A stretch of DNA of 64,000 bases, taken from NCBI RefSeq assembly GCF_000816105.1, contig NZ_CP007140.1, positions 1,204,388 to 1,268,387 on the forward strand, written 5' to 3'. The translations under genes were made by a program, and so were the position numbers. The notes beneath the pieces are model-generated. The model was not told the origin of the DNA and ran no database searches. It worked only from the letters and a program-made list of their open reading frames with translations. Below are positions 26,395 through 35,500 of this stretch, one piece after another; positions within the stretch are counted from its first letter, which is position 1; every line of letters begins with the position of its first letter. This stretch comes from Thermococcus guaymasensis DSM 11113 (GTDB taxonomy: Archaea > Methanobacteriota_B > Thermococci > Thermococcales > Thermococcaceae).

Positions 26395-29355
26395 GTGAAA
26401 TCCAAGGAGGAATTTAAAAAGATCTGGCGCAGGAAATTACAAGCGCTTCCGCTGATGCTTCTGTTGCTTGGAGGTATCATAGGATTCGGGCTTGGAGTAA
26501 ATAACGAAGTCGCCAGTGCTTCAGAACCGGCAAGCTTCTTCTGGGCCGCTACCTACACGGCCGAGAAAAGCGAAGCACTATCCCTAGCTTACTCTGACTC
26601 AGGCCTTGCCTTCGTTGGTTGGCTCAACGGAGCTGGTGTTGACCACTCAAGCGCGTGGATAGTTAAGGTTAACGAGGATGGAAGCATAGCTTGGCAGAAG
26701 GCTGCCAGCGGCAACTATGGCCTCCGCGACATTGAGGCCGCAGGAGACGGGTACATAGCAGTCGGCTGGTTCAACGGGGCTGGTGTTTCCCAGAACGATG
26801 CTTGGATCGTTAAGTTTGATAAGGACGGAAACGTTGTGTGGCAGAAGGCCATCGGCGGTGAAGGAGACCAAAAGGCGATTGCCGTCTCTGGAGATTCATA
26901 CGGAAACGCATTCGTTGGAAGCTACAACGGGTTCCCCTGGATAGCCACCATTGATGAGAACGGGGACATTAACTGGGAAGCCGTCCTTAAGGGTGAGGGC
27001 AACTACGGCTTCACCAACGTTCTCAAGGACTACAAGTACTACTACGCCGTCGGCTGGCTCAACGGCGCTCCACTAGTCGTTAAGTTCAGTCCCTCTGGAA
27101 GCAGGGCCTACTGGCAGAACGTTGTAGATGTCAACGGAAAGGCCGTCGCGATAACCCCTGCGACTAACGGAACAATTACCGCCGTGATCACAGAAGAGGG
27201 GACACTTCTAGTCAAGTTCCACTGGTATGGGGACCTCTTGTGGGAGAAGCTCTACAAGGGCGTCCAGATAAAGGATCTCTACACGGACGGTGACTACATC
27301 ATTGCAGCCGGCGAGATGGAAGGAAAGGCACTCGTCATGAAGCTTGACGGGGACGGAAACGTCATCAAGGCCGTAACCTATGGTCCTGGGGCTTTCAACG
27401 GACTGGTACTGGGCGATGGAAAGGCCTTCCTCGCTGGAGTTATGGACGACAACGCCCTGGCCATGGCTGTCCCCGCTGGAGACCTCACTATCCCGGCATG
27501 CGGACTCGTTGCTCCGGTTGAGGTCACAGTCGAGGATGTTAACTTCAGCGTTAGTAAAGCAAACCTCGTCCTCACTCCTGTTGAGTCTGTCGTCACTGAA
27601 ACGAACGCTGAGTTCGTCGAAACCACCGCGGAGTTCAACTCCATAAAGGCCGTAGCACCGGTTTTCAGCGTCTCAGATCCGGAGGGTGACGACCACGGGC
27701 CGGGAACATACACCTACCCGACCAACGCCGTCTTCAACCAGAGCGGGCTCTTTGACATAACTGGAATGGACGTTTACGAGACTCCGAACGAGTACGTCTT
27801 CTACTTCCACTTCAAGAACCTCGGTGGCAACCCGTGGGGCGGCACGAATGGCTTCAGCCTGCAGGTTATTGAAGCCTACTTCGACTTCAAGGAGGGTGGA
27901 AACACTTCGGCTATTAAGCTCGCTGAGGATAAGGGACCTGGTGCCAACGTGCAGCTCAACAGGCCTTGGGATGTTGCCTTCAGGATAACTGGCTGGACTT
28001 CAAAGCTCGTCCTTCCGGACATGAGTACCGTTGACATTGAGGCCACTGCAGACCTCCCGACCAACACCGTCATCGTTAAGGTTCCGAAGGAGTATCTCAA
28101 CTTTACTCCTGAGGCCTTCTACGCTGTCCTCGTTGGCAGTCAGGATGGGTATGGTGTTGATGAGTGGCGTGATGTTCAGGTTGAGGCTGAGGAGTGGAGG
28201 ATTGGTGGTGGTGACTCTGATGCCATCATAGCTGGCGTCGCCCCACGCGTCATGGACCTCCTCGTCCCAGAATGGTTCCACCCAACCCAGGAAGAGCAGC
28301 TGAGCGGTTATAACGCCGAAGCGGGTACCTTGGCTACTGTCAATATGGTACCAGTCTCTGAGAACTATGGTTTCATCACAGTCGAGTCCACCCCAAGTGG
28401 TGCTGAGGTCTACATTGACGGCGAAAAGGTTGGAACCACCCCGCTCAAGTATTACCTTGTCCCGGCTGGGGAGCACGAAGTCACTGTCAGCATGCCAAAC
28501 TACCACGAGTACAAGGAGACCGTAACCGTGGAGCCCAAGAAAATCATCTCAGTCACTGCAACCCTTGAAATGAAGACTGGCATGCTTACGATTACCAGCG
28601 AGCCTACTGGTGCTGAGGTCTACATTGACGGCGAAAAGGTTGGCCAGACCCCGATAGAGAAGTTCGAACTTCCTGTTGGATCCCACAAGATCGTCATCAA
28701 GAAGGACGGCTACGAGGACAAGAGTCTCCTCATCTCAATCTCAGAAGGCGAAGAGAAGACTATCAATGTTGAGCTTTCCCCCAAGACCGGTATGCTCACT
28801 GTAACCACAGAGCCCAGCGGTGCTGAGGTCTACATTGACGGCCAGAAGGTTGGTACCACCCCGCTTGAGCAGTACGTCCTCCCAATCGGCAAGCACACCG
28901 TTGTCATCAAGAAGGAGGGCTACAAGGAGGAGACCCGTGAAGTTACAATCTCAGAAGACGAAGAGGAGACTCTTCACGTCGAGCTCACTTCGGAGACGGG
29001 TATGCTCACTGTAACCACAGAGCCCAGCGGTGCTGAGGTCTACATTGATGGTCAGAAGGTTGGAACGACGCCGCTTGAGAACTTTACCCTGCCAGTCGGC
29101 ACTCACACCGTTGTTATCAAGAAGGAGGGGTACAAGGAAGAGACCCGTGAGGTTACGATCGAGGCAGGAAAAGAAGAAACTATTCACGTCGAGCTTTCCC
29201 CACTCCAGACCACTACTACCACAACTACTACGACCACTACAACTGGTTCTACCACTACTACGACCACTACTTCAGAGGGTGGCGGTGGAATCTGCGGTCC
29301 AGCGGCCCTGATAGGCCTCGCAATAATCCCACTCCTCCTCAGGAGGAGAAAGTGA
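26395..29355 (+). CDS. Large surface protein: propeller-like region, DOMON-like domain, four PEGA repeats, CGP-CTERM
   Basis: 986 residues. A hydrophobic N-terminal signal lies at about 18-42. Residues 45-375 repeat motifs such as AWIVKVNEDGSIAWQKA, as in beta-propellers. Residues about 425-645 resemble the glucodextranase C-terminal/DOMON-like carbohydrate-binding module of Thermococcus amylopullulanases (FSVSDPEGDDHGPGTYTYP). Four PEGA repeats (GAEVYIDGEKVGTTPL) span about 660-938, then a Thr-rich linker and a terminal ICGPAALIGLAIIPLLLRRRK. That tail is the CGP-CTERM signal, thought to be cut and lipid-anchored in Thermococcaceae. The GTG start has GGAGGTGA upstream. Likely a cell-surface, possibly glycan-binding, protein. 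Confidence 0.85.
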   Translation: MKSKEEFKKIWRRKLQALPLMLLLLGGIIGFGLGVNNEVASASEPASFFWAATYTAEKSEALSLAYSDSGLAFVGWLNGAGVDHSSAWIVKVNEDGSIAWQKAASGNYGLRDIEAAGDGYIAVGWFNGAGVSQNDAWIVKFDKDGNVVWQKAIGGEGDQKAIAVSGDSYGNAFVGSYNGFPWIATIDENGDINWEAVLKGEGNYGFTNVLKDYKYYYAVGWLNGAPLVVKFSPSGSRAYWQNVVDVNGKAVAITPATNGTITAVITEEGTLLVKFHWYGDLLWEKLYKGVQIKDLYTDGDYIIAAGEMEGKALVMKLDGDGNVIKAVTYGPGAFNGLVLGDGKAFLAGVMDDNALAMAVPAGDLTIPACGLVAPVEVTVEDVNFSVSKANLVLTPVESVVTETNAEFVETTAEFNSIKAVAPVFSVSDPEGDDHGPGTYTYPTNAVFNQSGLFDITGMDVYETPNEYVFYFHFKNLGGNPWGGTNGFSLQVIEAYFDFKEGGNTSAIKLAEDKGPGANVQLNRPWDVAFRITGWTSKLVLPDMSTVDIEATADLPTNTVIVKVPKEYLNFTPEAFYAVLVGSQDGYGVDEWRDVQVEAEEWRIGGGDSDAIIAGVAPRVMDLLVPEWFHPTQEEQLSGYNAEAGTLATVNMVPVSENYGFITVESTPSGAEVYIDGEKVGTTPLKYYLVPAGEHEVTVSMPNYHEYKETVTVEPKKIISVTATLEMKTGMLTITSEPTGAEVYIDGEKVGQTPIEKFELPVGSHKIVIKKDGYEDKSLLISISEGEEKTINVELSPKTGMLTVTTEPSGAEVYIDGQKVGTTPLEQYVLPIGKHTVVIKKEGYKEETREVTISEDEEETLHVELTSETGMLTVTTEPSGAEVYIDGQKVGTTPLENFTLPVGTHTVVIKKEGYKEETREVTIEAGKEETIHVELSPLQTTTTTTTTTTTTGSTTTTTTTSEGGGGICGPAALIGLAIIPLLLRRRK

Positions 29356-29621
29356 CCCTTTCCCTTTTCTTTCTGTTTCTTCTCTCTATCTCTTGATACA
29401 GAAGTGTGCCTTTTATGCCACCCCAAACTTTTTAAACCCCCAGTCCGTTTTTATACCCCGGTGGTGCATATCGTCCACCGTAATACTGCTTTCGACTTTT
29501 GAATTTCACGCGTTCTGCGCTTCTCGGTTAGCCTTTACTCCAGCACCACCGGCGTTGCTAAGATTTTTAAGCCGCCCTTCTGAGGGTATCCCATCTTTAG
29601 AAAACCAAAAGGGTGATGCCC

Positions 29622-32294
29622 ATGCTTCCTAAGAACTACGACCCGAACGAAATTGAGCCCAAGTGGCAGAAGTTCTGGCTGGACGAGAAAATCTACAAGT
29701 ACGAGCTCGACGAGAAGAGGCCGAGCTACGCGATAGACACCCCGCCCCCGTTCACTAGCGGAACCCTCCACCTCGGCCACGTTCTCAGCCACACCTGGAT
29801 TGACATCATAGCCCGCTACAAGAGGATGACCGGCTACAACGTACTCTTCCCGCAGGGCTTTGACAACCATGGATTACCGACCGAGCTCAAGGTCGAGAAG
29901 GAGTTTGGAATAAGCAAGGACGAGCCCGAGAAGTTCCTCCAGAAGTGCGTTGAGTGGACCTGGCAGGCCATCGAGGCCATGCGCAACCAGTTCATAAGGA
30001 TAGGCTACTCCGCCGACTGGGACCTTGAGTACCACACTATGGACGACTGGTACAAGGCGGCCGTGCAGAAGTCCCTCCTTGAGTTCTACAAGAAGGGCAT
30101 GCTCTACCGCGACAAGCACCCGGTCTACTGGTGCCCGCGCTGTAGGACTAGTTTGGCCAAGGCAGAGGTCGGCTACGTCGAGGAGGAAGGCTTCCTCTAC
30201 TACATCAAGCTCCCGCTTGCTGATGGTTCCGGCCACGTCCCGATAGCCACCACGAGGCCAGAGCTGATGCCCGCCTGTGTTGCCGTCTTCGTCCACCCGG
30301 ACGACGAGCGCTACAAGGACGTGGTCGGCAAGAAGGTGAAGCTCCCGATATTCGAGAGGGAAGTACCGGTTATAGCCGACGAGGACGTTGACCCGAGCTT
30401 TGGAACCGGAGCGGTCTACAACTGTACCTACGGTGACGAGCAGGACGTCGTCTGGCAGAAGCGCTACAACCTGCCGGTCATCATAGCCATCAACGAGGAC
30501 GGTACGATGAACGAGAACGCCGGGCCGTACGCTGGCCTCAAGACCGAGGAGGCGAGAAAGAAGATAGCCGAAGACCTCGAAAAGATGGGTCTCCTCTACA
30601 AGAAGGAGAAGATAAGGCATCGCGTCCTCAGGCACACCGAGAGGAGCTCCTGTATGGCGCCCATCGAGCTGCTCCCCAAGACCCAGTGGTTCATCAAGGT
30701 GAAGGACTTCACCGACGAGATAGTGAAGGTCGCCGAGCAGATCAACTGGTATCCAGAGGACATGTTCCTCCGCCTCAAGGACTGGGCCGAGAGCATGGAC
30801 TGGGACTGGGTCATAAGCAGGCAGCGCGTTTTCGGCACGCCGATTCCCTTCTGGGTCTGTAAGAACGGCCACGTGGTTCCGGCAAAGGAGGAAGACCTCC
30901 CCGTTGACCCGCGCTTCGACAAGCCGCCCGTGGAGAAGTGCCCGGTCTGCGGTGCCGAGCTTGAGCCGGTAACAGATGTCCTCGACTGCTGGGTTGACTC
31001 AAGCATAACCCCGCTGATAATCAGCAAGTGGCACGAGGCGATCAAGGGCAACGAAGAGGCCAAGCGCTGGTTCGAGCACAACTTCCCGACCGCCCTCAGG
31101 CCACAGGGAACCGACATCATCAGGACGTGGGCGTTCTACACGATATTCAGGACCTACATACTCACCGGCGAGAAGCCTTGGAATGATGTTCTCATCAACG
31201 GAATGGTTGCCGGCCCGGACGGCAGGAAGATGAGCAAGAGCTACGGCAACGTTGTAGCGCCAGACGAGGTCATTCCAAAGTACGGAGCCGACGCCCTGAG
31301 GCTCTGGACCGCTTTAGCGCCGCCCGGAGAGGACCACCCGTTCAAGTGGGAGACCGTTGACTACAACTACCGCTTCCTCCAGAAGGTCTGGAACATCTAC
31401 CGCTTCGCCGAGAGGCACCTGAGCGACTTCGACCCGGCCAAAGCGCCCGAGGAGCTCGAACCGCTCGACCGCTGGATACTCAGCAGGCTCCACAGGCTCA
31501 TCAAGTTCGCCACCGAGGAGATGGAGCGCTACCGTTTCAACCTGCTCACCAGGGAGCTGATGACCTTCGTCTGGCACGAGGTCGCTGACGACTACCTTGA
31601 GATGATCAAGTACCGCCTCTACGGCGACGACGAGGAGAGCAAGCTCAAGGCTAAGGCGGCGCTCTACGAGCTGCTCTACAACATAATGCTCCTGCTCGCT
31701 CCATTCGTTCCGCACATCACCGAGGAGCTCTACCAGAACCTCTTCCGCGAGCGCGTTGGAGCGAAGAGCGTGCACCTCCTCGACTGGCCGAAGTTCAAGC
31801 CCGAGCGGATTGACGAGGAAGCTGAGAAGCTCGGCGAACTCGCGAGGGAGATAGTCGGTGCAATGAGGCGCTACAAGAACAGCCACGGCTTAGCTCTCAA
31901 CGCCAATCTCAAGCACGTGGCCATCTACGCCACCGACAGCTACGACAGGCTCAAGGCCATCGAGAAGGACATAGCGGGAACTATGAACATCGAGAGGCTG
32001 GAAATAATCAGGGGCGAGCCCGAACTCGAGGAGCGCATCACCGAGATAAAGCCCAACTTCAAGACCGTCGGCCCGCGCTACGGAAAGCTCGTGCCGAAGA
32101 TCACCGCCTACCTCAAGGAGAACGCCGAGGAAGTCGCCAGAGCCCTCAAGGAGACCGGAAAGGTCGAGTTCGAGGTTAATGGAGAAAAGGTCGAACTCGG
32201 CAAGGAGGACATCGTGCTCAGAAAGGCCGTGTTCAGCGAGGGTGAAGAAGTAGAAACGGCAGTCGTCGAGGACGCGGTTATAGTGTTCTTCTGA
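29622..32294 (+). CDS. valS: Valyl-tRNA synthetase
   Basis: 890 residues, class I. HIGH motif as HLGH near residue 48, KMSKS near 535 (GRKMSKSYGN), and a CP1 editing domain (ATTRPELMPACVAVFVHPDD). The N-terminal PKNYDPNEIEPKWQKFW and QGTDIIRTWAFY are ValRS-type rather than IleRS. Zinc-type cysteine pairs occur at CPRC and CPVC. GGGTGAT lies four bases before ATG 29622. Three TATA-like boxes occur upstream (near 29428, 29452 and 29563); the last is the best placed. Confidence 0.95.
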   Translation: MLPKNYDPNEIEPKWQKFWLDEKIYKYELDEKRPSYAIDTPPPFTSGTLHLGHVLSHTWIDIIARYKRMTGYNVLFPQGFDNHGLPTELKVEKEFGISKDEPEKFLQKCVEWTWQAIEAMRNQFIRIGYSADWDLEYHTMDDWYKAAVQKSLLEFYKKGMLYRDKHPVYWCPRCRTSLAKAEVGYVEEEGFLYYIKLPLADGSGHVPIATTRPELMPACVAVFVHPDDERYKDVVGKKVKLPIFEREVPVIADEDVDPSFGTGAVYNCTYGDEQDVVWQKRYNLPVIIAINEDGTMNENAGPYAGLKTEEARKKIAEDLEKMGLLYKKEKIRHRVLRHTERSSCMAPIELLPKTQWFIKVKDFTDEIVKVAEQINWYPEDMFLRLKDWAESMDWDWVISRQRVFGTPIPFWVCKNGHVVPAKEEDLPVDPRFDKPPVEKCPVCGAELEPVTDVLDCWVDSSITPLIISKWHEAIKGNEEAKRWFEHNFPTALRPQGTDIIRTWAFYTIFRTYILTGEKPWNDVLINGMVAGPDGRKMSKSYGNVVAPDEVIPKYGADALRLWTALAPPGEDHPFKWETVDYNYRFLQKVWNIYRFAERHLSDFDPAKAPEELEPLDRWILSRLHRLIKFATEEMERYRFNLLTRELMTFVWHEVADDYLEMIKYRLYGDDEESKLKAKAALYELLYNIMLLLAPFVPHITEELYQNLFRERVGAKSVHLLDWPKFKPERIDEEAEKLGELAREIVGAMRRYKNSHGLALNANLKHVAIYATDSYDRLKAIEKDIAGTMNIERLEIIRGEPELEERITEIKPNFKTVGPRYGKLVPKITAYLKENAEEVARALKETGKVEFEVNGEKVELGKEDIVLRKAVFSEGEEVETAVVEDAVIVFF

Positions 32295-32301
32295 ACCCTA
32301 C

Positions 32302-32309
32302 TTTTTTTT
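32302..32309 (+). terminator. T-tract after valS
   Basis: Eight consecutive T residues eight bases after the valS stop. Archaeal RNA polymerase terminates at such T-tracts. A separate perfect inverted repeat, CCGTAAG-TTA-CTTACGG (32321-32337), lies just beyond and may also play a part. Confidence 0.5.
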
Positions 32310-32431
32310 ATTTGGTGGTACCGTAAGTTACTTACGGGGGCATAAGTCGAGGATCAGCTTTTCAACACAGTCGCCACAACAGAATCTGCTATTTTGTATC
32401 TCTCGTCTTTCGAAAAATTTAGGTGATTAAC

Positions 32432-33547
32432 TCAGCAGTTGTAGCACAGCATCGCGGCCTTCTTGAGGAGGATGACCCTGTAGAGCTTGCCGTTGATTAT
32501 CCTCGGGGTGGAAAGCTTGTTGAGGTGCTGCATCCTCTTTCTCTCAAGAGCAATCAGGTCTAGCTCCCTAAGCACCTTCACGAAGTCCTCCCAGCGGATT
32601 TTGAGCCAGCTGGAGTAATATTCGAACAGCTCCTTCTCCACGACGCGGTAAGTCTTGCCGTCCACCCTGTACCTGACTGCCCTCTTTGGAAGCTCCTTCC
32701 TCAGGCGCCAGCGGGCGTGTAACGGTTCCTGGAACTCGTAAACGGCCTCGTCCATTGGCTTCCCTTCAACCATCATCTTGAGGATTATGCCGAGGATTCT
32801 GTTTATCCTGTCGGGAACGCCGGTAACGTCGCCCCTGAGGACTATCTTCCTTCGCCTGACTTTTATTCCGGCCCTTTCAAGCTCCTCGCCAATTTTGGGG
32901 GTCAGCTTTTTGTCGTGGCCTGTGTCAACTATCCCGCCGATTACGAAGGCCCTAACCTCAAAGTCTTCCTCGCTCAGAACTTCGTCTGCCCAGGGGTCGA
33001 GGAGAACTACCTCGTCTATTCCCTTCTCCTTCAAAAACTCGGCAGTCGGACCCTTGTAGGCGGTAATCCTGTCGAGCGGGCCGTGGAACATTGACCTGAA
33101 CTCCTCGCCGGCCCAGGTTACGGCCAGCTCTCCGCCGGTGAAGTAGTCGCGCAAAAGGCCGTAGCTCTGGTTTATCTGGAGGCAGACCTTGCCCTTCTCC
33201 TTTTGCGTGTGCTTGTCCCAGAGCTGGAGGTCTATTATGAAGTAGGGCCACTCAGGAAGCCTGGAGCGGAGCTCCTCCGGGGTAAGAACCGGCTCGAACT
33301 TCTCCATCATGCACAGCGGGGCGTAGGCGTAGTATGAACCCTCAACGCGCTTCCCGCTCAAGTCCCACGCGACTGCGGTCTTCTCAGGGACGCGGAAGAT
33401 CGCGCCCTTGCCGTGGACTATCTCAACCGCTATGTCCTGGAGCTTGTTCTTTGACTTCCTGAAGCGCTTGGAGAGGGTTCCTATGCTCTCGATGCCCTTC
33501 TCCCTCAGAGCTTCCCTGAAAACCTCGGCGAGCGTCTTCATTGTCAT
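32432..33547 (-). CDS. trm10: tRNA (purine-9 N1)-methyltransferase Trm10, archaeal type
   Basis: 371 residues, SPOUT class. The core matches archaeal Trm10: YFIIDLQLWDKHT, DPWADEVLSEEDF, FVIGGIVDTGHDKKLTP and VLRGDVTGVPDRINRILGIIL. The Thermococcus enzyme is known to methylate both G9 and A9 of tRNA using SAM. The N-terminal extension (to about 70) is typical for the archaeal group, and the C-terminal region has a short cysteine tail CYNC. No clear SD site; a TATA box CTTTTTAAG about 25 bases before ATG 33547 suggests a leaderless message. A palindrome at 33573-33592 abuts the TATA box. Confidence 0.9.
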   Translation of the reverse strand: MTMKTLAEVFREALREKGIESIGTLSKRFRKSKNKLQDIAVEIVHGKGAIFRVPEKTAVAWDLSGKRVEGSYYAYAPLCMMEKFEPVLTPEELRSRLPEWPYFIIDLQLWDKHTQKEKGKVCLQINQSYGLLRDYFTGGELAVTWAGEEFRSMFHGPLDRITAYKGPTAEFLKEKGIDEVVLLDPWADEVLSEEDFEVRAFVIGGIVDTGHDKKLTPKIGEELERAGIKVRRRKIVLRGDVTGVPDRINRILGIILKMMVEGKPMDEAVYEFQEPLHARWRLRKELPKRAVRYRVDGKTYRVVEKELFEYYSSWLKIRWEDFVKVLRELDLIALERKRMQHLNKLSTPRIINGKLYRVILLKKAAMLCYNC

Positions 33548-33572
33548 CGGTGGGGGTTAGGGAGAGACTTAA

Positions 33573-33592
33573 AAAGTTTGTCACCAAACTTT
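33573..33592. promoter_or_regulatory. Palindrome AAAGTTTG-TCAC-CAAACTTT at the trm10 promoter
   Basis: Perfect 8-bp arms (33573-33580 and 33585-33592) overlapping the upstream edge of the trm10 TATA box. A related half site, AAAGTTTGATCCAAAAGTT, follows near 33600-33618. The position suits a transcription factor that competes with or recruits TBP/TFB; no regulator is identified. Confidence 0.45.
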
Positions 33593-33744
33593 GCGTGTTA
33601 AAGTTTGATCCAAAAGTTGGTCTTTGTTAAAATGGGCAAAAATCTGTTTGCATATCTTTTTAATATTTCACAGGTTCTGAAGGAGTCGTATCCACGACGC
33701 AGGTTAAATAAGTTTTAACTTTAGAAAACTTTAGAACAGATTTC

Positions 33745-33822
33745 TGGTGCCCCGGCCGGGATTTGAACCCGGGGCGCGGGCTCGAAAGGCCCGCATGTTT
33801 GACCGGGCTACACCACCGGGGC
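33745..33822 (-). tRNA. tRNA-Glu (anticodon UUC)
   Basis: Cloverleaf on the minus strand: acceptor GCCCCGG at the 5' end (33822) pairs with CCGGGGC. The anticodon stem is CGGGC/GCCCG with loop CTTTCGA, so the anticodon is TTC; the T arm contains GGGTTCAAATCCC. Discriminator A and an encoded CCA (33745-33747). A TATA box GATTTTTAAACG lies about 25 bases upstream, near 33847-33858. Confidence 0.95.
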
Positions 33823-33974
33823 TCGATACTAGGGAAGGGCGAGCGTTTAAAAATCTTTCGTTGGTGGGCCAAAGATAACTCACCCTGATGCGATTGGAAT
33901 GGGGTAAAACATCTCAAAATGACTTGGCAGAAGCATAGCTTCTTCTGAAAGAGCTTAAGAGCTTCAAAAGGGTC

Positions 33975-34052
33975 TGGCGGGCCGGGCGGGATTCGAACCC
34001 GCGGCCACGGGGTTAAAAGCCCCGCGCTCTAACCAGGCTGAGCTACCGGCCC
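33975..34052 (-). tRNA. tRNA-Lys (anticodon UUU)
   Basis: Minus-strand cloverleaf: acceptor GGGCCGG/CCGGCCC, anticodon stem CGGGG/CCCCG with loop CTTTTAA, giving TTT; T arm GCGGGTTCGAATCCCGC. Discriminator G and encoded CCA (33975-33977). TATA box GCTTATAAAAGC lies about 25 bases upstream of 34052. Confidence 0.95.
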
Positions 34053-34092
34053 ACCCGCGAGTGATACTCCCAGAGCTTTTATAAGCTTTGCC

Positions 34093-34935
34093 CTATCTTT
34101 TGAACACCCTGATGTCCACGACGACGTGCCAAACACCTGGAGCATAGCGTTTGATGACCAGCTCGTTTAACTTCTCGGCCTCAACACCATACTCGCGGGC
34201 AGTTTCTTTGAAGGTCTTAAACGGCTCCTCGGGCATGAGCCTTTCCGGTACGGTGTTGTGGTAGTGGATCACGGCCCCATCTTTGGCAATGCTCAGGGCC
34301 TTTGGTATAAACTCGTGGGTTCTTACAACGTACCCCATGAGCACCCTATCGGCTATGTTCTCACCGGGAAAGTCCCTGTTGTCAATGTTGTAGGCGGTCA
34401 TTCTGTCCCAGACGCCGTTAAGCTCTATGTTCTCCACGAGGAACTTGAAGGTATAGGGGCTCTTCTCGATTGCAATGACTTTAGCACCGCCGTGAACAGC
34501 CATTGGGAGGCTCAGGTGTCCGATCCCCGCGAACATATCAACGACTGTTTCACCGGGCCTGGCGACCTTCGCCATCCTGACGCGCTCTTTAACGTTTGCG
34601 GGGGAGAACATTATCCTGGCAACGTCCAGTTTGTACTTGATGCCGTTTTCCACATGAACAGTCACGGTGTCGCTTCCGTAGAGCAGTTCATAATTGGTCT
34701 CCCTGAACTCCCCCGAAATCCGCCCTTTCCTGAGCACGGTCTTGACTCCCAGGACTTTAGCATAAACCTCTGCTATCCTATGTTTGTAGGGTTCAAGCTC
34801 CTTCCTGAGAGGAATTATCAGAACATCCCCTATCCTAACCCAGTGCTTCGGCAGGAGGTTCACCAGCTCAGGGGGAAGCTCCCTGCTCAGTATCTCCCGT
34901 ATCCTTGGTTTTATTACCTGAGTTCCTCTCTTCAT
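34093..34935 (-). CDS. taw2: tRNA-Phe wybutosine aminocarboxypropyltransferase Taw2 (TYW2-like)
   Basis: 280 residues. The SAM-binding motif VDMFAGIGHLSLP with GIGHLS is typical of TYW2/Taw2, whereas the related Trm5 has GVGPF; MGYVVRTHEFIPKAL also replaces the Trm5 NLP motif. Taw2 moves a 3-amino-3-carboxypropyl group from SAM to the tricyclic base at position 37 of tRNA-Phe in archaeal wyosine synthesis. ATG 34935 matches the usual family N-terminus (QVIKPRIREIL a few residues in). A weak site only precedes it; the TATA-like CCTTTTTAAAGC is near 35000-35011. Confidence 0.88.
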   Translation of the reverse strand: MKRGTQVIKPRIREILSRELPPELVNLLPKHWVRIGDVLIIPLRKELEPYKHRIAEVYAKVLGVKTVLRKGRISGEFRETNYELLYGSDTVTVHVENGIKYKLDVARIMFSPANVKERVRMAKVARPGETVVDMFAGIGHLSLPMAVHGGAKVIAIEKSPYTFKFLVENIELNGVWDRMTAYNIDNRDFPGENIADRVLMGYVVRTHEFIPKALSIAKDGAVIHYHNTVPERLMPEEPFKTFKETAREYGVEAEKLNELVIKRYAPGVWHVVVDIRVFKR

Positions 34936-35055
34936 CGCGTTTAACGTGAGTGTTCCGGTTATTATGTTTTTCCCTCCTTTCGTCAAAAAGCGATGAGAAA
35001 GCTTTAAAAAGGAAAAGACCGGAATTAGTGTGAGAAACGTATCGACCGGAGGTCG

Positions 35056-35406
35056 ATGAGGAATATGGACGAAGACCCCTCAGGTAGTAGTTGGTTTTCA
35101 AGGCTGTTTGGTGGAAAAAAAGAGTTCCTTCTTGAGCAGGACCTCAGCAACAAAGCGTACGAGGAGTACCGCAGGCTTCTCTTGAAGGCAAGGCCAGAAG
35201 TTAAGGGAAAAGAGCTCCATCTCCAGCTTCCTGGCGGAGAGGTTATCCTTTCAGAAGGAAAGCTGAGGATAAAGGCACGTGACAAGAAAACCGCCGAGAA
35301 AATCCTGAGAAACCTCCACCACTATGAGCAGCCGCCAAGTCTGTGGCCTTCTTACGGCCTCAGCTACTCCCTGAAGAGATCCCACAAACCAAGGGTCCAA
35401 ACTTAG
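35056..35406 (+). CDS. Conserved-looking small protein, unknown function
   Basis: About 116 residues with no family I recognise. A basic and acidic helical N-terminal half (LEQDLSNKAYEEYRRLLLKARPEV) is followed by a beta-rich part (KELHLQLPGGEVILSEGKLRIKARD) and a Pro/Tyr-rich tail. The start is unclear: GGAGGT is only two bases before ATG 35056 and eleven before ATG 35065. It lies divergent from taw2 and just upstream of the box C/D sRNA. Confidence 0.55.
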   Translation: MRNMDEDPSGSSWFSRLFGGKKEFLLEQDLSNKAYEEYRRLLLKARPEVKGKELHLQLPGGEVILSEGKLRIKARDKKTAEKILRNLHHYEQPPSLWPSYGLSYSLKRSHKPRVQT

Positions 35407-35445
35407 CCAGGCCAAGGTTTTATAAGGGCCCCCTCTATCCTTTTT

Positions 35446-35500
35446 TGGATGACGACCCTTGCCCAGTCTGAGCTGTGATGACGTCGGTATTAGCTGACAC
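35446..35500 (+). ncRNA. Box C/D guide sRNA (two guides)
   Basis: All four boxes appear in order: C (GGATGA core, 35447-35452), a guide of about 15 bases, D' CTGA (35468-35471), four-base spacer, C' TGATGA (35476-35481), a 12-base guide, D CTGA (35494-35497). Its own TATA box, TTTTATAAG (35418-35426), lies about 25 bases before box C. By the D+5 rule the D guide CGTCGGTATTAG pairs with CUAAUACCGACG and would direct 2'-O-methylation of the fifth base, U; the D' guide pairs with ACUGGGCAAGG and would mark the fifth base, G. Targets were not searched. Confidence 0.8.

Noticed and set aside
29462-29503. Short leader peptide frame upstream of valS
   Set aside because: It lies too close to a TATA-like box, lacks a ribosome site and encodes only about a dozen residues; archaeal tRNA synthetase genes are not known to use such attenuators.
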